A DNA stretch of 64,000 nt from NCBI RefSeq assembly GCF_030409055.1, contig NZ_CP116619.1, positions 1,893,628 through 1,957,627 on the forward strand, read 5' to 3'. The notes beneath the pieces were generated by a model. The model was not told the DNA's origin, ran no database searches, and was given only the letters and a program-made list of their open reading frames with translations. Shown here one piece after another: positions 1 to 10,872 of this stretch (its first letter is position 1; each line of letters starts with the position of its first letter). A program made the position numbers and the translations under genes. The stretch comes from Trichocoleus desertorum NBK24. Lineage in GTDB: Bacteria; Cyanobacteriota; Cyanobacteriia; FACHB-46.

Positions 1-1160
1 ATGATATTGCCATTAAAATGCTGTTTCGCCCCTATCGCCCTTACTACCTAGGCAAGAAACAACTGCCGTTCACTCCTGGCTTGATTCCTAAAAATCAGGA
101 GCGGTTAGCGAAACGCATTGCTGACACGATTATGGGGTCTTTGTTGACTCCGGAGGAATTACAAAATTTAGCTCGTCGTCTACTCAAGACAGAGCGAGTC
201 CAAGCAGCAATTCTCTGGTTGCTGCAATTAGGTCTGGATCAAGTTCAAGCAGATAAAGAACAAAAAACTGCCAAAATCTTAGGCGGCATTCTGCGGGATC
301 TATTAGGCCAATCGATGCCTCGCCTGCTGAAAGTGTTAGCGCGGCGAGAAGATTTTCTCGAAACCCAACTGAATCAAATTTTTGATCAAGTTCTGTTGGA
401 GTTTCAACTGACAGAAGACCAAGCAAATAAATTGTCAGAATGGCTTTTGCAAGTCGTGTTGCCGCCAGATGCGATTCGTCAAGCTTTGGTTGATTTTTTG
501 ACCGATCGCAACATTCAAATTATTGATGAAGGTTTCCGCGAAAAAGCCAGCGGTACTTACTGGGTCGTCGCTAACTTGTTTGGGCTACGAAACTCCCTGA
601 CCCGCCTCCGCACTTTCTGCCTTGATGAACGGGAGGCTAGCAACGCTCGCATCGCCGAACTGACTTTATCCTTGGCAGTGAGACAGCGCTTGAGAGAGTG
701 GCTACAAAATCTCTCTTTACAGAATTTGCCTGTTTCTACCGTGCGGCAGCTCCGCAAAACTATGCGCGACAGCGTCCGGCTATATATCCAAAACCGAGGC
801 TCGGACGTTTTACAAGGTTTGAGCAAATCGATTGACTGGGAAAACCTGGCTACGGTGGTTCTTAGTCGCCTCCGAAATTCGGCTGTAGTCAATGCGTCGT
901 TAGGGACAGTGAGTCAGGAATTGGCTTTAGTACTAGAACGGTACTTGGAACGAGATTTAGAATCTATTGTGGCTCAAGCAATTCCAATTTTAGATATCGA
1001 TCAAGTGATCATCGATCGCGTCAAAGCCACTTCGTCGGCTGATTTGGAAATGGCTATTCAAGGGATTGTCCGTAGTGAGCTACAAGCGATCGTGAATTTA
1101 GGAGGCATTCTTGGCTTCGTCATTGGCTCTTTCCAGAGCATCTCGTTTTTGCTGCGTTGA
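1..1160 (+). CDS. DUF445 family membrane protein, 5' end outside window
   Basis: The reading frame is open from the first base: codons before the first visible ATG (position 18) read D-I-A-I-K, and the family motif continues with K-M-L-F-R-P-Y-R-P, so the true start lies upstream and this is a partial gene. The visible 380 residues contain the conserved block [10 protein letters not shown] followed by long amphipathic helices and end in a hydrophobic segment ([19 protein letters not shown]) that is likely a C-terminal membrane helix. These are hallmarks of DUF445 (YheB-like) membrane proteins, whose biochemical role is not established. The next gene is convergent, 21 bases away, with no obvious terminator in between. 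Confidence 0.9.
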   Translation, partial: DIAIKMLFRPYRPYYLGKKQLPFTPGLIPKNQERLAKRIADTIMGSLLTPEELQNLARRLLKTERVQAAILWLLQLGLDQVQADKEQKTAKILGGILRDLLGQSMPRLLKVLARREDFLETQLNQIFDQVLLEFQLTEDQANKLSEWLLQVVLPPDAIRQALVDFLTDRNIQIIDEGFREKASGTYWVVANLFGLRNSLTRLRTFCLDEREASNARIAELTLSLAVRQRLREWLQNLSLQNLPVSTVRQLRKTMRDSVRLYIQNRGSDVLQGLSKSIDWENLATVVLSRLRNSAVVNASLGTVSQELALVLERYLERDLESIVAQAIPILDIDQVIIDRVKATSSADLEMAIQGIVRSELQAIVNLGGILGFVIGSFQSISFLLR

Positions 1161-1181
1161 CCTAGGGGCATTCAGTTACGG

Positions 1182-2303
1182 TCAATCAGGCTCAACTAAA
1201 CCGCTTTCAATGTCTTTGTAAAGTTCTTTCAGGTTTTGTTGTTGTACCCGTCGGGATACACGCCGATACTTTTTGCTTTCCAGCTTGGGTTCTTGCTGGA
1301 CTTGCCCTTCTTCTTTGGTTTTGGCTTTAGTCGTTGATTCTGCATCTTTGAGTCGGACGATCGCAGCTTGGCGAGTTACTGCCTCTTCCAGCAAATTGAG
1401 ATAGTCTTCGTACCGCTCCCAATCCCCCCGAACGGCGCAGTTCGGCTCATCCCGGTGTAAGCAGTCATTGAACTGGCAAGAGATATCTGCCAAGCGTCGT
1501 CGTGCTTCTGGAAAATAGTTGGCTAACTCTTCTGGCGCACTATCGAGTTCAGGCTGATTAAACCCAGGCGTATCAGCCAGCAACCCCCCGGCGGGTAACT
1601 CAAACAGTTCCACATGCCGAGTGGTATGCCGCCCCCGTCCCAACTTGCCAGAAACCTGACCAACTCGTAAGTCTAACGTGGGAACCATATGGTTAATTAA
1701 GCTGGATTTACCCACTCCCGAAGGCCCAGCTACCACTGTGATTTTTTGGCTCAGGCGCTGCTGTAGGGCTGTCAGGCCATCTTCCTGATAGACACTAATC
1801 AGAATGGGTTCATAACCCCATTGATTCAGGCGATCGCACCATTGCTGTTGTTCAGCGGGTGTCAGCAAATCTCGCTTGTTCAAACACAACACCACATCTA
1901 TCCCAGTCGATTCTGCTTTTACCAAAAATCGACTCAGCTGATGCGGGTCTAGGGTCGGTTCAGCCAAGGCAAACACCAACAAAATTTGATCCACATTAGA
2001 AATGGGCGGACGGCTCAGTTCCGAGGTGCGGGGCAAGACTTGGGCGATCGCCGCTCGTCCCCCTGCCCAGTCGGGTTCTTCGATCAAGACGCGATCGCCT
2101 ACCATCACCTGCTGACCAATTTTCTTGAGCCGAGCACGACGGGTACACAACAACTGCGTCACTTCTAGTGCCTCTGGCTCAGCAGGCAATAAATGAGCAA
2201 CGTCTAATCGCACTTGGTAGTAGTTGGCTTGGACAGCCACAACTGTTCCTATGAGCTGAGGCGCAGCTTCCGCAGCATTGAGTTCTACGCCAGCAACGTT
2301 CAT
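1182..2303 (-). CDS. rsgA: Ribosome small subunit-dependent GTPase RsgA
   Basis: A 373-residue circularly permuted GTPase that helps late maturation of the 30S subunit. The motif order is G4-G5-G1-G3: NKRD near residues 142-145, P-loop GPSGVGKSS at 193-201 and DTPG at 244-247. An N-terminal OB-fold (about 15-95) precedes the GTPase domain, and a C-terminal zinc site follows with C276, C281, H283 and C289. The basic tail after residue 320 is typical of cyanobacterial homologues. Its start codon overlaps the end of the tusA-like gene by 4 bases, so it is probably translated as the last gene of the dnaJ-tusA-rsgA run. Confidence 0.97.
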   Translation of the reverse strand: MNVAGVELNAAEAAPQLIGTVVAVQANYYQVRLDVAHLLPAEPEALEVTQLLCTRRARLKKIGQQVMVGDRVLIEEPDWAGGRAAIAQVLPRTSELSRPPISNVDQILLVFALAEPTLDPHQLSRFLVKAESTGIDVVLCLNKRDLLTPAEQQQWCDRLNQWGYEPILISVYQEDGLTALQQRLSQKITVVAGPSGVGKSSLINHMVPTLDLRVGQVSGKLGRGRHTTRHVELFELPAGGLLADTPGFNQPELDSAPEELANYFPEARRRLADISCQFNDCLHRDEPNCAVRGDWERYEDYLNLLEEAVTRQAAIVRLKDAESTTKAKTKEEGQVQQEPKLESKKYRRVSRRVQQQNLKELYKDIESGLVEPD

Positions 2304-2581
2304 GCAGAAACGTTAGGCCGCCGCACTCGCAAGGCAAAGAATTCAGCTCGGTCTTCTACTTGCTCAATGCTGTAGCCTTCCATTGCCAAACTGTCAGGCA
2401 CCTGCTCAATCGGTTCTCCGGGATCAAGCCAGACTTCTAGAAGCGAACCAGGAGCCATTTGCTCTAAGCGCAACTTAGTGCGGACAAAGTTTAGCGGACA
2501 AGGAGTTCCACGCAGATCAATTTGAGCATCTGGGCTAGCAAAGTTCTTGCCAGAGTTCTTCAGTGATTCAGCGTTGCTCAT
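2300..2581 (-). CDS. TusA/SirA-like sulfurtransferase
   Basis: A 93-residue protein with the TusA fold signature [16 protein letters not shown]: the catalytic cysteine is C28 in the CP motif and K36 is the conserved lysine. TusA-family proteins carry persulfide sulfur for tRNA thiolation or other sulfur transfer; which acceptor this one serves cannot be told from sequence. The family is usually about 75-85 residues; here there is an extra 20-residue polar N-terminus. It overlaps dnaJ by 4 bases and rsgA by 4 bases, which suggests translational coupling in one leftward transcript. Confidence 0.9.
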   Translation of the reverse strand: MSNAESLKNSGKNFASPDAQIDLRGTPCPLNFVRTKLRLEQMAPGSLLEVWLDPGEPIEQVPDSLAMEGYSIEQVEDRAEFFALRVRRPNVSA

Positions 2582-3705
2582 CCGCGAAATAGTCCTCCAA
2601 GAAATCCTTCTAGACCACCTTTCCCAGTGCGATCGCCTTTAATCTTAGCGAGTTTTTCTAGTAGATCTCGTTCTTCCGTCGTAATCCGATTAGGAATGTC
2701 GATCAAAATGGTAATCAGATGATCCCCTCGACTGACTGGATTTCCTAGACGCGGCACACCTCTATTTTCCAAGGTCAGCACGGTACTGGGCTGGGTTCCA
2801 GGTGGAATCATCAGTTCAGTGGGGCCATCCACCGTATTTATTTCTAAGCGACATCCTAAGATTGCTTGAAGATAGCTGATTTTGATCTCCGAAAGGACAT
2901 TGATGCCATCTCGCTGAAACTCAGGGTCTTCGTTAATAAAGAGGTAGACATAAAGGTCGCCTGGAGGGCCACCGCGCTGACCCGCATCGCCTTCACTCGA
3001 AACTCGCAACCGAGTCCCATTATCTACACCCGCAGGAATCGTAATCTTTAGCTTCTTCGTTTCCTGCTTTTGGCCATTGCCGCTACAAACTTCACACTTA
3101 TCTTCAATTACTTGCCCAGAACCATTGCAGGTAGGACAAACCGAGACCTGAGTAAAACTACCAAACGGGGTTCGAGTGGCGCGACGCACCTGCCCAGAAC
3201 CCGTACAGGTAGAACAGGTACGAGGTCTAGTCCCTGGCTTAGCCCCTGAGCCGCTGCAAGTGGCACAAGTTTCTAAGTGACTAATGCGAATTTCCTTTTC
3301 GCCCCCAAAAACCGCGTCCCGGAAGTCTAGTTTTAGATCGAGTCGCAGATCATCCCCTCTCGCTGGGCCACCGCGTCTACGGCCTGTCGAGCCTGCACCT
3401 CCGGAAAAGCCACTAAAGAAGCTCTCAAAGATGTCTGCAAAACCGCTCATATCGTTGAAGTCTTGGAAGCCCGCTCCCGCAGCGGAACCGACTCCTGCTT
3501 CACCAAAGCGATCGTAACGAGCGCGAGTCTCTGGCTCAGAAAGCACTTCGTAAGCCCGGTTAATTTCCTTAAAGCGTTCCTCAGCTCCATCCTCTTTATT
3601 TACATCAGGATGGTACTTCCGTGCTAAGCGACGGTAGGCACGCTTAATTTCCTCCTTGTCTGTGTCTCTAGAGACACCAAGTATTTCATAGTAATCGCGG
3701 GCCAT
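2578..3705 (-). CDS. dnaJ: Chaperone DnaJ (Hsp40, type I)
   Basis: A 375-residue type I J-protein that stimulates DnaK ATPase activity and delivers unfolded clients. The J domain (1-70) has HPD at 32-34; a Gly/Phe-rich linker spans about 70-120; four CxxCxGxG zinc modules lie at about 147-212 ([32 protein letters not shown]); the C-terminal substrate and dimerisation domains follow. All key residues are present. It lies about 95 bases downstream of dnaK on the same strand and overlaps the tusA-like gene. Confidence 0.98.
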   Translation of the reverse strand: MARDYYEILGVSRDTDKEEIKRAYRRLARKYHPDVNKEDGAEERFKEINRAYEVLSEPETRARYDRFGEAGVGSAAGAGFQDFNDMSGFADIFESFFSGFSGGAGSTGRRRGGPARGDDLRLDLKLDFRDAVFGGEKEIRISHLETCATCSGSGAKPGTRPRTCSTCTGSGQVRRATRTPFGSFTQVSVCPTCNGSGQVIEDKCEVCSGNGQKQETKKLKITIPAGVDNGTRLRVSSEGDAGQRGGPPGDLYVYLFINEDPEFQRDGINVLSEIKISYLQAILGCRLEINTVDGPTELMIPPGTQPSTVLTLENRGVPRLGNPVSRGDHLITILIDIPNRITTEERDLLEKLAKIKGDRTGKGGLEGFLGGLFRG

Positions 3706-3799
3706 AGAATGCTGTTCTGGGGTTAATTGAGGATACGAAAAGGTAGGAAGTCAAAAAATGAATCGTCAAATAGAGTGGAGCAAAACTCTATTACCTGAG

Positions 3800-5761
3800 C
3801 TAGTCAATGGCTTCGTAGTCAGCAGCTACTGTATCATCATCCTCGAAGTTGAAGCCTTCATCTTCATCTTGAGCAGATTGAACTTTACCACTGCCATCGG
3901 AGGTGGAGTCACCTTCCGTAAAAGAGTAATCCTGGGTGTCATCAGAACTAGCTGCTTGTTCATAAACGGCTGCTCCGATCGCAAACAAGGTTTGCTGAAA
4001 AGTATCAAGCCGTTGCTTCATCTCTTCAACGCTAATGGAGCGATCGGCAAGAGCTGCTTGCAACTCTACCGCTCTTTCTTTAGCTTGAGTCTTGACATCA
4101 TCACTGATCAAAGCACCATTGTCTCTAATTGTAGACTCGTAGCTATAGAACAAACTGTCTGCCTGGTTCTTCAGTTCTACAACCTGCTTGCGTCTAACGT
4201 CCTCATCTGCGAAGATCGATGCTTCTTGCCGCATGCGCTCAATTTCGCTCTCACTCAAGCCACCTGTATTCGTGATTTGAATACTTTGTTCCCGTCCTGT
4301 GCCTTTATCACGAGCTGAGATTTTTAGAATCCCATTGGCATCAATATCAAAAGCGACTTCGATTTGAGGTACACCACGAGGGGCTGGGGGAATACCCGTG
4401 AGTTGGAACTTACCTAAGCTTTTGTTGTCTCTAGCCATGGCTCGTTCGCCTTGGAGAGCATGAATCTCTACCGAGGTTTGACCATCTGTTGCTGTAGAAA
4501 AGACTTGAGTTCTACTAGTTGGAATGGTGGTATTCCGCTCAATGACCTTGGTAAAGACTTCCCCTAGGGTCTCAATCCCTAGAGATAGAGGAGTCACATC
4601 CAAGAGCAGCAAATCTTTAACCTCTCCACCCAGTACGCCCCCTTGAATCGCAGCGCCTAGGGCAACTGCTTCATCAGGGTTGACCGAGCGATCGGGAGCT
4701 TTACCCCCCAAAAATTTTCGGATTGCTTCTTGTACCGCTGGAATTCGAGTTGAACCACCTACTAAAATGATGCGATCGATATCATCCGTTTTCAGATCCC
4801 CATCTTTCAGGGCTTGGGTTACGGGATCGATGGTTCCCTGAACCAAATGACCGACCAGTTCTTCAAACTGAGCACGAGTCAGATCCATTTCTAGGTGTTT
4901 AGGGCCTGTCTCATCTGCCGTAATGAAAGGTAGATTGATGGAGGTGGTGACTGTACTCGAAAGTTCAATCTTGGCTTTTTCGGCTGCTTCTCGCAGACGT
5001 TGCAATGCCATCTTATCCATTGAAAGATCGATGCCTTCTTGATCTCGGAAGCAATCGATCATCCAACGGACGATGCAGTTATCAAAATCATCTCCACCGA
5101 GGTGATTATTGCCTGCAGTAGCTTTGACCTCAAATACTCCATCCCCTAGTTGCAAGACGGAAACATCAAAGGTGCCACCGCCCAAGTCAAATACCAAAAC
5201 TCGTTGGTCTTGATCTTGTTTGTCTAGGCCGTAGGAAAGGGCTGCAGCAGTAGGCTCATTGATGATGCGTAACACTTCCAGGCCAGCGATCGTCCCTGCG
5301 TCCTTTGTGGCTTGACGTTGAGCATCGGTAAAGTAAGCTGGAACTGTAATAACAGCTTGAGTAACAGGCTCACCTAGATAATTTTCAGCATCCTGCTTGA
5401 GCTTTTGCAGGATCATGGCCGAAATCTCTTGGGGCGTGTAGGTTCGTCCACGCACTTGCACATCAACGGTTTCGTCTCGGCCTTTGATACAGCCGTAGGG
5501 AACCCGACCCCGCTCAGACTCAGTATCGTCCCAGCGGCGACCAATAAATCGTTTGATGCTAAAAATTGTGTTCTCAGCATTAGTAACGCCTTGACGCTTA
5601 GCTAGTTGTCCAACTAAGCGATCGCCAGCTTTACCAAATCCCACAATACTGGGAGTTGTCCGCCCACCCTCCGAGTTGGGGATCACAATTGGTTGCCCGC
5701 CTTCCAAGACAGCAACACAACTGTTTGTCGTGCCTAAGTCGATACCAATGACCTTTCCCAT
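3800..5761 (-). CDS. dnaK: Chaperone DnaK (Hsp70), DnaK2-type context
   Basis: A 653-residue Hsp70. The N-terminal ATPase domain starts with [11 protein letters not shown] and contains [14 protein letters not shown] and the [11 protein letters not shown] motif. The substrate-binding domain follows the hydrophobic linker ([18 protein letters not shown]), and the tail is acidic, ending in AADYEAID. The grpE-dnaK-dnaJ order is the context of the housekeeping DnaK2-type protein in cyanobacteria; that paralogue assignment rests on context and needs a tree. I see no CIRCE operator (TTAGCACTC-N9-GAGTGCTAA) in the 200 bases upstream, so HrcA control of this gene is not supported. Confidence 0.98.
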   Translation of the reverse strand: MGKVIGIDLGTTNSCVAVLEGGQPIVIPNSEGGRTTPSIVGFGKAGDRLVGQLAKRQGVTNAENTIFSIKRFIGRRWDDTESERGRVPYGCIKGRDETVDVQVRGRTYTPQEISAMILQKLKQDAENYLGEPVTQAVITVPAYFTDAQRQATKDAGTIAGLEVLRIINEPTAAALSYGLDKQDQDQRVLVFDLGGGTFDVSVLQLGDGVFEVKATAGNNHLGGDDFDNCIVRWMIDCFRDQEGIDLSMDKMALQRLREAAEKAKIELSSTVTTSINLPFITADETGPKHLEMDLTRAQFEELVGHLVQGTIDPVTQALKDGDLKTDDIDRIILVGGSTRIPAVQEAIRKFLGGKAPDRSVNPDEAVALGAAIQGGVLGGEVKDLLLLDVTPLSLGIETLGEVFTKVIERNTTIPTSRTQVFSTATDGQTSVEIHALQGERAMARDNKSLGKFQLTGIPPAPRGVPQIEVAFDIDANGILKISARDKGTGREQSIQITNTGGLSESEIERMRQEASIFADEDVRRKQVVELKNQADSLFYSYESTIRDNGALISDDVKTQAKERAVELQAALADRSISVEEMKQRLDTFQQTLFAIGAAVYEQAASSDDTQDYSFTEGDSTSDGSGKVQSAQDEDEGFNFEDDDTVAADYEAID

Positions 5762-5962
5762 AGCTAGCGGCGGTTAATGTAGGACAACAGAAGTGGACAG
5801 AGCTTGAGCGTACGTGGAACCCAAGTTGGCAGTAAGGGGCTACGCCTAGAGATTCCGGAATGAATCAATCCTTAATTACTCAGAAGCTAGACTACCCGTA
5901 ATTGCCTCTGCAGTGTACAAGAATTCCTGTCAAATCAAAGCCTATCAGTTGTCTCCATGACC

Positions 5963-6694
5963 TCACTCACCCTCCTCAGAGGTTACCACGGGGTCTGGAG
6001 GCGCAGCAACTTTCACCATGGCATGGCGCAAAACGCGATCGCCAAGGACATAACCTCGAACTAATTCCTCGATTACTGTGCCTTCTGGATGCTCGTCTGT
6101 CGCTTCTCGCATCACTGCTTCGTGCAGATTTGGATCAAATTCTTTGCCCTCAGAGCGCATCGGTGAGACTCCCACCCGCTTCAAGCAGTCTACCAATTGC
6201 TTATAAACACTTTGATAGCTCTTGTGAATACTCATCTCACTGTCAGTTTGCGGTTTGATTTGGGAACGAGCCCGCTCAAAGTTGTCTACTACAGGCAACA
6301 ACTCGGTAATGGTAGAGCACTTAATCTTGTCCTCTAGTTCTTCTTTCTCTTTCTGAGCCCGTCTGCGGAAATTATCAAAATCGGCGGCAATCCTGACGTA
6401 TTGATTGGTGCGCTCCTCTACTTGAGTCTTCAGAGACTGCACTTCTTGAGTGAGATCTTCTAGGGCTGCTTGATACTCAGACTCACCAGCCGCGCCCCCC
6501 GACTCTAAACCTGTTCCACTTTCTGATCCTGAAGCCGTAGGACTATCTTCACTGGCTTGAAAATCCAAGTTAAATGCTTCTGAGTTTGAATCTGTTTCTG
6601 TGGACATGGTTTGGTTGACTGCTGCTTCCGAGGCCCCGGAGTCATCAACTGTCAGGTCTTGAATGTTGTCTAGCTGATTTTCTTCACCCATCAT
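5963..6694 (-). CDS. grpE: Nucleotide exchange factor GrpE
   Basis: GrpE releases ADP from DnaK. The acidic N-terminal ~80 residues precede a long coiled coil (about 85-150, containing [16 protein letters not shown]) and the C-terminal beta wing ([45 protein letters not shown] is spread over about 185-230). The family length is about 190-250. I chose ATG at 6694 (243 residues); GTG at 6700 and ATG at 6691 are alternatives. dnaK follows after about 200 bases, so the two may be cotranscribed. Confidence 0.96.
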   Translation of the reverse strand: MMGEENQLDNIQDLTVDDSGASEAAVNQTMSTETDSNSEAFNLDFQASEDSPTASGSESGTGLESGGAAGESEYQAALEDLTQEVQSLKTQVEERTNQYVRIAADFDNFRRRAQKEKEELEDKIKCSTITELLPVVDNFERARSQIKPQTDSEMSIHKSYQSVYKQLVDCLKRVGVSPMRSEGKEFDPNLHEAVMREATDEHPEGTVIEELVRGYVLGDRVLRHAMVKVAAPPDPVVTSEEGE

Positions 6695-7413
6695 TGTCAC
6701 TAATCCTACATTAAGAGAATGCTACCTTGACAACCGCGCACTTTACATCCCTTAGAAAGAATGCCCTAAAAGAACTTTGTAGCCAAGAGCTGAATATATC
6801 CTAATTGGTCAATCACGGGTCTATCAGTCATAGATTTCCCACGACTGCCATTAGTAATTGTAACGATTAGGTTCTGAAGTGCCTTAACTTAATTGGTGAT
6901 TGCGATCGCATTCTTAGAATTGATTCATCAGTAAACTGAGAGACCTACATACCAGAAATCGGCGCAGCCAGCAAACCGACAAACCTAGACGATAAATTAT
7001 TGACTAACACTAGCTAGTGCAATGTCACTGAAGTGTGTTGCAAAATCCTACTAATTTCTGTTCAAAAGCTATGATTCTGAGAACTTCGTTATAGTCTAGA
7101 CATCAAACCAAGGATGGATTATTTAACTTCTGATAGCTGTTAACCAATTTACAGCAAAAATACCTACGGATAGCGCTGTTTTGCCTGACCAGCTCATAAC
7201 CTTCTGCCACAGCGACTCAAAGCTAAGAGACTGAGATGACCCAGCAGTCTCTAGAGGGGCGCTTAAAGCTTCAAAGCTTCTCGGTGATGGAGGTCTCCGA
7301 CCCTTCAGAAAGGCAAGGGCTGGAATTAAAGATTTTACAAATATTGTATTGCTACTCGTAATTCTGCCCAGGGCTTGTGGGAACACTTAACAAGGAGATC
7401 TTCTTCATCAGCT
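6695..7413. other. Divergent intergenic region grpE / pilB
   Basis: About 720 bases without a convincing gene. It must hold the grpE promoter (leftward) and the pilB promoter (rightward). It is AT-rich in the middle (about 6780-7130). A leftward frame of 87 codons at 7123-7386 has no recognisable domain and I do not call it. An AAGGAG sequence at 7391-7397 lies upstream of the pilB ATG. No tRNA or terminator hairpin was seen. Confidence 0.5.
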
Positions 7414-9414
7414 ATGACTAACTCTTCATCACAGCGGCGCGCCCTCATCGTCAAGAATGACTTTTCTCCCTTTGGGAACAAGCTCATTCAATCTGGGTAT
7501 GTCAACCACGAACAGATGCAGCAGGCTCTGATTGAGAGTCGTAAATCTGGTAGACCGATCACAGAAGTTCTAGAGTCTCTTACAGGCCGTCAACTCACCC
7601 CAGATTTGCTGCGGCAATACAAGAAGCAGCAGCTTTTTGAACTAAAGATTTTATACGGGGTTGAATCCCTCGATCCCGAAATTAGTGACATCACTGCAAG
7701 TCAGGTGGGGCATTTAATTGATACCCTGATTCCCCTTGATATTTGCCGCCGCTACCGATTGGCACCGCTCTCTAGGCATGAATCTCCCCCCGGTGTTTTG
7801 GTCGCAATGGTCGATCCTGACAACTTAGATGCTCAGGATGACCTGAATCGCATTCTGCGGGCTCAAGGGTTAGCCTTGCAGCGAATGGTGATTACGCTAG
7901 AAGACTATAACCAACTAATCTCTAAATACTTAGATGAGCAGGTTGAGAAAACTAAGCAAATAGAGATTCAAAAGTCTGTTGATGTTCAATCTGACTTGGA
8001 AGGCTTAGAAAACTTGGATCTTCAGGATGCCCCTGAAGACATGGAAGCCAATCTAGATGACGTAGCCAAAGGAGCATCCGACGCTCCAGTCATTAGCTTG
8101 GTCAACAAAATCCTCATCAAAGCGCTGCAAGACGGAGTCTCTGACATCCACATTGAACCCCAAGAAGAATATCTGCGGATTCGTTTCCGTAAAGATGGTG
8201 TATTACGTCAAGCCTTTGATCCTCTGCCCAAGAAAATCATTCCAGCCGTCACAGCCCGCTTCAAAATTATTTCTGAGCTAGATATTGCTGAACGTAGAGC
8301 GCCTCAAGATGGTCGGATTCGGCGGGTTTTTCAGGATCGTAAAATTGACTTCCGGGTCAACACCCTGCCTAGCCGCTATGGCGAAAAGGTAGTTTTACGA
8401 ATCCTGGACAACTCAGCGACTCAACTGGGCTTAGATAAGTTGATCTCCGATCCAGACTCGTTGCAGATTGTCCAAGAGATGGTTAAACGTCCCTTCGGCC
8501 TAATTCTAGTGACGGGGCCGACTGGTTCTGGTAAAACCACTACTCTGTACTCAGCTTTAGCGGAACGTAACGATCCAGGAGTCAATATCAGTACGGCAGA
8601 AGACCCAATTGAGTACTCTTTACCGGGTATCAATCAAGTTCAGGTCATTCGTGAAAAGGGCATGGACTTTGCAGCCATTCTGCGGGCATTCCTTCGACAA
8701 GACCCTGATGTGATTCTGGTGGGTGAAACCAGGGACAAGGAAACAGCGAAAACGGCGATCGAGGCGGCCCTAACTGGACACTTAGTCTTAACTACGCTTC
8801 ATACTAATGACGCGGCTGGCGCGATCGCCCGTTTAGATGAAATGGGCGTAGAGCCATTCATGGTTTCTGGAGCCCTGCTTGGAGTGGTGGCTCAACGCCT
8901 CATGCGACGGGTATGCCCCGAATGTCGGATTCCTTATAACCCTGACTCGAACGAACTAGCCAAGTTTGGTCTGTCTGCTACCCATGACGCTGAAGTCACA
9001 TTCTATAAAGCAAACACCTTACAGCCAGACCAAATTCAGGAAGCAAAAGCACAAAATCAACTCTGCTCTGTTTGCAATGGGGTGGGCTACAAAGGTCGGA
9101 GCGGTGTTTATGAAGTGATGCGAATTACTGAACGCCTACAAGTTCTAATTGCTGAAGGTGCACCCACTGAGCGGATCAAAGAAGTTGCTGTTGAAGAAGG
9201 CATGCAGACCTTACTCGCCTACAGTATCAACTTGGTACGTCGAGGCGCTACGACATTAGAGGAAGTGGAACGGGTAACCTTTACTGATACAGGTTTAGAA
9301 GCTGAACTCAAAGCTAAGCGCAAGAGTTCCCTAACTTGCCGAGTTTGTACAGCTGAGGCCAAACCAGAATGGCTAGACTGCCCCTACTGCACCACCCCTC
9401 GTTTCCAAGATTAG
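7414..9414 (+). CDS. pilB: Type IV pilus assembly ATPase PilB
   Basis: A secretion ATPase that powers pilus extension at the inner membrane. From ATG 7414 it has 666 residues, close to cyanobacterial PilB. An N-terminal N1/MshEN domain (about 25-180) precedes the ATPase core: Walker A GPTGSGKTTT near 368-377, Walker B region DPDVILVGETRD near 429, His box TGHLVLTTLHTNDA near 453. A tetracysteine zinc site (CPEC near 501, CSVC near 551) is typical of PilB. The C-terminus has a further CxxC-x10-CxxC ribbon, a known extra of cyanobacterial PilB. A TTG at 7375 extends the frame but lies upstream of the AAGGAG sequence, so I prefer 7414. It is first of a pilB-pilT-pilC cluster. Confidence 0.97.
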   Translation: MTNSSSQRRALIVKNDFSPFGNKLIQSGYVNHEQMQQALIESRKSGRPITEVLESLTGRQLTPDLLRQYKKQQLFELKILYGVESLDPEISDITASQVGHLIDTLIPLDICRRYRLAPLSRHESPPGVLVAMVDPDNLDAQDDLNRILRAQGLALQRMVITLEDYNQLISKYLDEQVEKTKQIEIQKSVDVQSDLEGLENLDLQDAPEDMEANLDDVAKGASDAPVISLVNKILIKALQDGVSDIHIEPQEEYLRIRFRKDGVLRQAFDPLPKKIIPAVTARFKIISELDIAERRAPQDGRIRRVFQDRKIDFRVNTLPSRYGEKVVLRILDNSATQLGLDKLISDPDSLQIVQEMVKRPFGLILVTGPTGSGKTTTLYSALAERNDPGVNISTAEDPIEYSLPGINQVQVIREKGMDFAAILRAFLRQDPDVILVGETRDKETAKTAIEAALTGHLVLTTLHTNDAAGAIARLDEMGVEPFMVSGALLGVVAQRLMRRVCPECRIPYNPDSNELAKFGLSATHDAEVTFYKANTLQPDQIQEAKAQNQLCSVCNGVGYKGRSGVYEVMRITERLQVLIAEGAPTERIKEVAVEEGMQTLLAYSINLVRRGATTLEEVERVTFTDTGLEAELKAKRKSSLTCRVCTAEAKPEWLDCPYCTTPRFQD

Positions 9415-9508
9415 TTTTCAGGATTAATGGAAACTGAGTTAACTTTGCGATCGCTAGACATTTCCCACAAATCTTGCCCATCTACCTTGAAGTTTGCGAG
9501 AGAAATCT

Positions 9509-10621
9509 ATGGAATTAATGATTGAAGACCTGATGGAAGAAGTGATCGAGAGAGGTGGTTCAGACCTACACTTATCTGCGGGTCTACCTCCCTATATCCG
9601 CATCAGTGGTCACTTAACTCCCACAGAGCACGAAGTCCTGTCCTCTGAAAGCTGCCAGAGACTCATCTTCAGCATGCTGAACAACACCCAGAGAAAAAAT
9701 CTGGAGCAAAACTGGGAGTTAGACTGCTCCTACGGTGTTAAAGGGTTGGCTCGCTTCCGGGTCAATGTCTATAAGGATAGAGGCACCTATGCCGCTTGCT
9801 TGAGAGCTTTAAGTTCCAAAATTCCCAGCATGGATCTGCTAGGCTTGCCAGACATTGTTCGAGAAATGTCAGAAAAGCCTAGAGGATTGGTACTTGTCAC
9901 AGGGCCAACCGGATCGGGTAAGTCAACCACATTGGCTTCCATGATCAACAACATCAACATGACTCGCGCAGAGCATATTCTGACGGTTGAAGACCCGATT
10001 GAATTTGTCTACGAATCAGTTAAAAGCGTGATTCACCAGCGCCAAGTCGGTGAAGATACCAAGAGTTTCGCTAACGCCCTAAGAGCAGCGCTGCGGGAAG
10101 ACCCAGATGTCATCTTGGTGGGTGAGATGCGGGACTTAGAAACGATTCAGCTTGCCATCTCAGCCGCTGAGACAGGTCACTTAGTGTTTGGTACATTGCA
10201 CACCAGTTCTGCCTCTCAAACCGTTGACCGGATGGTAGACGTGTTTCCCCCAGAGCAGCAAATGCAAGTGCGGGTACAGTTATCAAACTCCTTAGTTGCT
10301 GTCTTCAGTCAGACTCTCGTTCCTAAAAAGAACGTTAAACCGGGCGAATACGGTCGAATCATGGCTCAGGAAATTATGGTTGTTACCCCTGCAATTGCCA
10401 ACTTGATTCGAGAAGGAAAAACATCCCAAATCTATTCTGCAATTCAAACAGGCGGTAAATTAGGGATGCAGACCTTGGAAAAAGTTTTGTCTGATCTCTA
10501 CAAAGCTGGCAGTATTTCTTTCGAAGCTGCCATCTCGAAGACTTCACGGCCTGATGAGATGCAACGGATGATCGGTGGAGCACCCGCTGCAGCCCAAGCA
10601 GGTACGGCAGCTAGACACTAA
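9509..10621 (+). CDS. pilT: Twitching motility retraction ATPase PilT
   Basis: The pilus retraction ATPase, 370 residues from ATG 9509, close to the usual cyanobacterial PilT length. It starts with the family signature LMEEVIERGGSDLHLSAGLPP split over residues 5-25, has Walker A GPTGSGKSTT near 131, Walker B DPDVILVGEMRD, His box TGHLVFGTLHTSSA near 221 and the C-terminal AIANLIREGK version of the AIRNLIRE retraction motif near 295. It follows pilB by about 95 bases and precedes pilC, so pilus extension, retraction and platform proteins are encoded together. A TTG five codons upstream is a weaker start. Confidence 0.97.
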   Translation: MELMIEDLMEEVIERGGSDLHLSAGLPPYIRISGHLTPTEHEVLSSESCQRLIFSMLNNTQRKNLEQNWELDCSYGVKGLARFRVNVYKDRGTYAACLRALSSKIPSMDLLGLPDIVREMSEKPRGLVLVTGPTGSGKSTTLASMINNINMTRAEHILTVEDPIEFVYESVKSVIHQRQVGEDTKSFANALRAALREDPDVILVGEMRDLETIQLAISAAETGHLVFGTLHTSSASQTVDRMVDVFPPEQQMQVRVQLSNSLVAVFSQTLVPKKNVKPGEYGRIMAQEIMVVTPAIANLIREGKTSQIYSAIQTGGKLGMQTLEKVLSDLYKAGSISFEAAISKTSRPDEMQRMIGGAPAAAQAGTAARH

Positions 10622-10872
10622 TTACTTTGTCAACAATCTCTAGTTTCTGGCTAGATATCTACTGTTGAACGGATCGAGCAGATCTAGGTAGAGACCAGAG
10701 ATTGTTACTATTTAGCAATGTCATGAATAACTTCCCCCTGTCAAAATAAGTTAATTCATAGCTGGAGAAGTAGTAGAACTTACTATATTCCAGCAGTTAA
10801 TGCTAAGGCAGACTTGTCTCTTCCTTAAACCAATTTTGAGCTAATTTAAACACTTTCAGCCAGATTTGCACT

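Noticed and set aside
3758-4318. Rightward 186-codon frame inside dnaK
   Set aside because: Antisense shadow of the conserved dnaK gene with no start signal or domain.
5762-5962. CIRCE operator upstream of dnaK
   Set aside because: No TTAGCACTC inverted repeat is present between dnaK and grpE.
7123-7386. Leftward 87-codon frame before pilB
   Set aside because: No similarity, no Shine-Dalgarno, and it covers the pilB promoter region.
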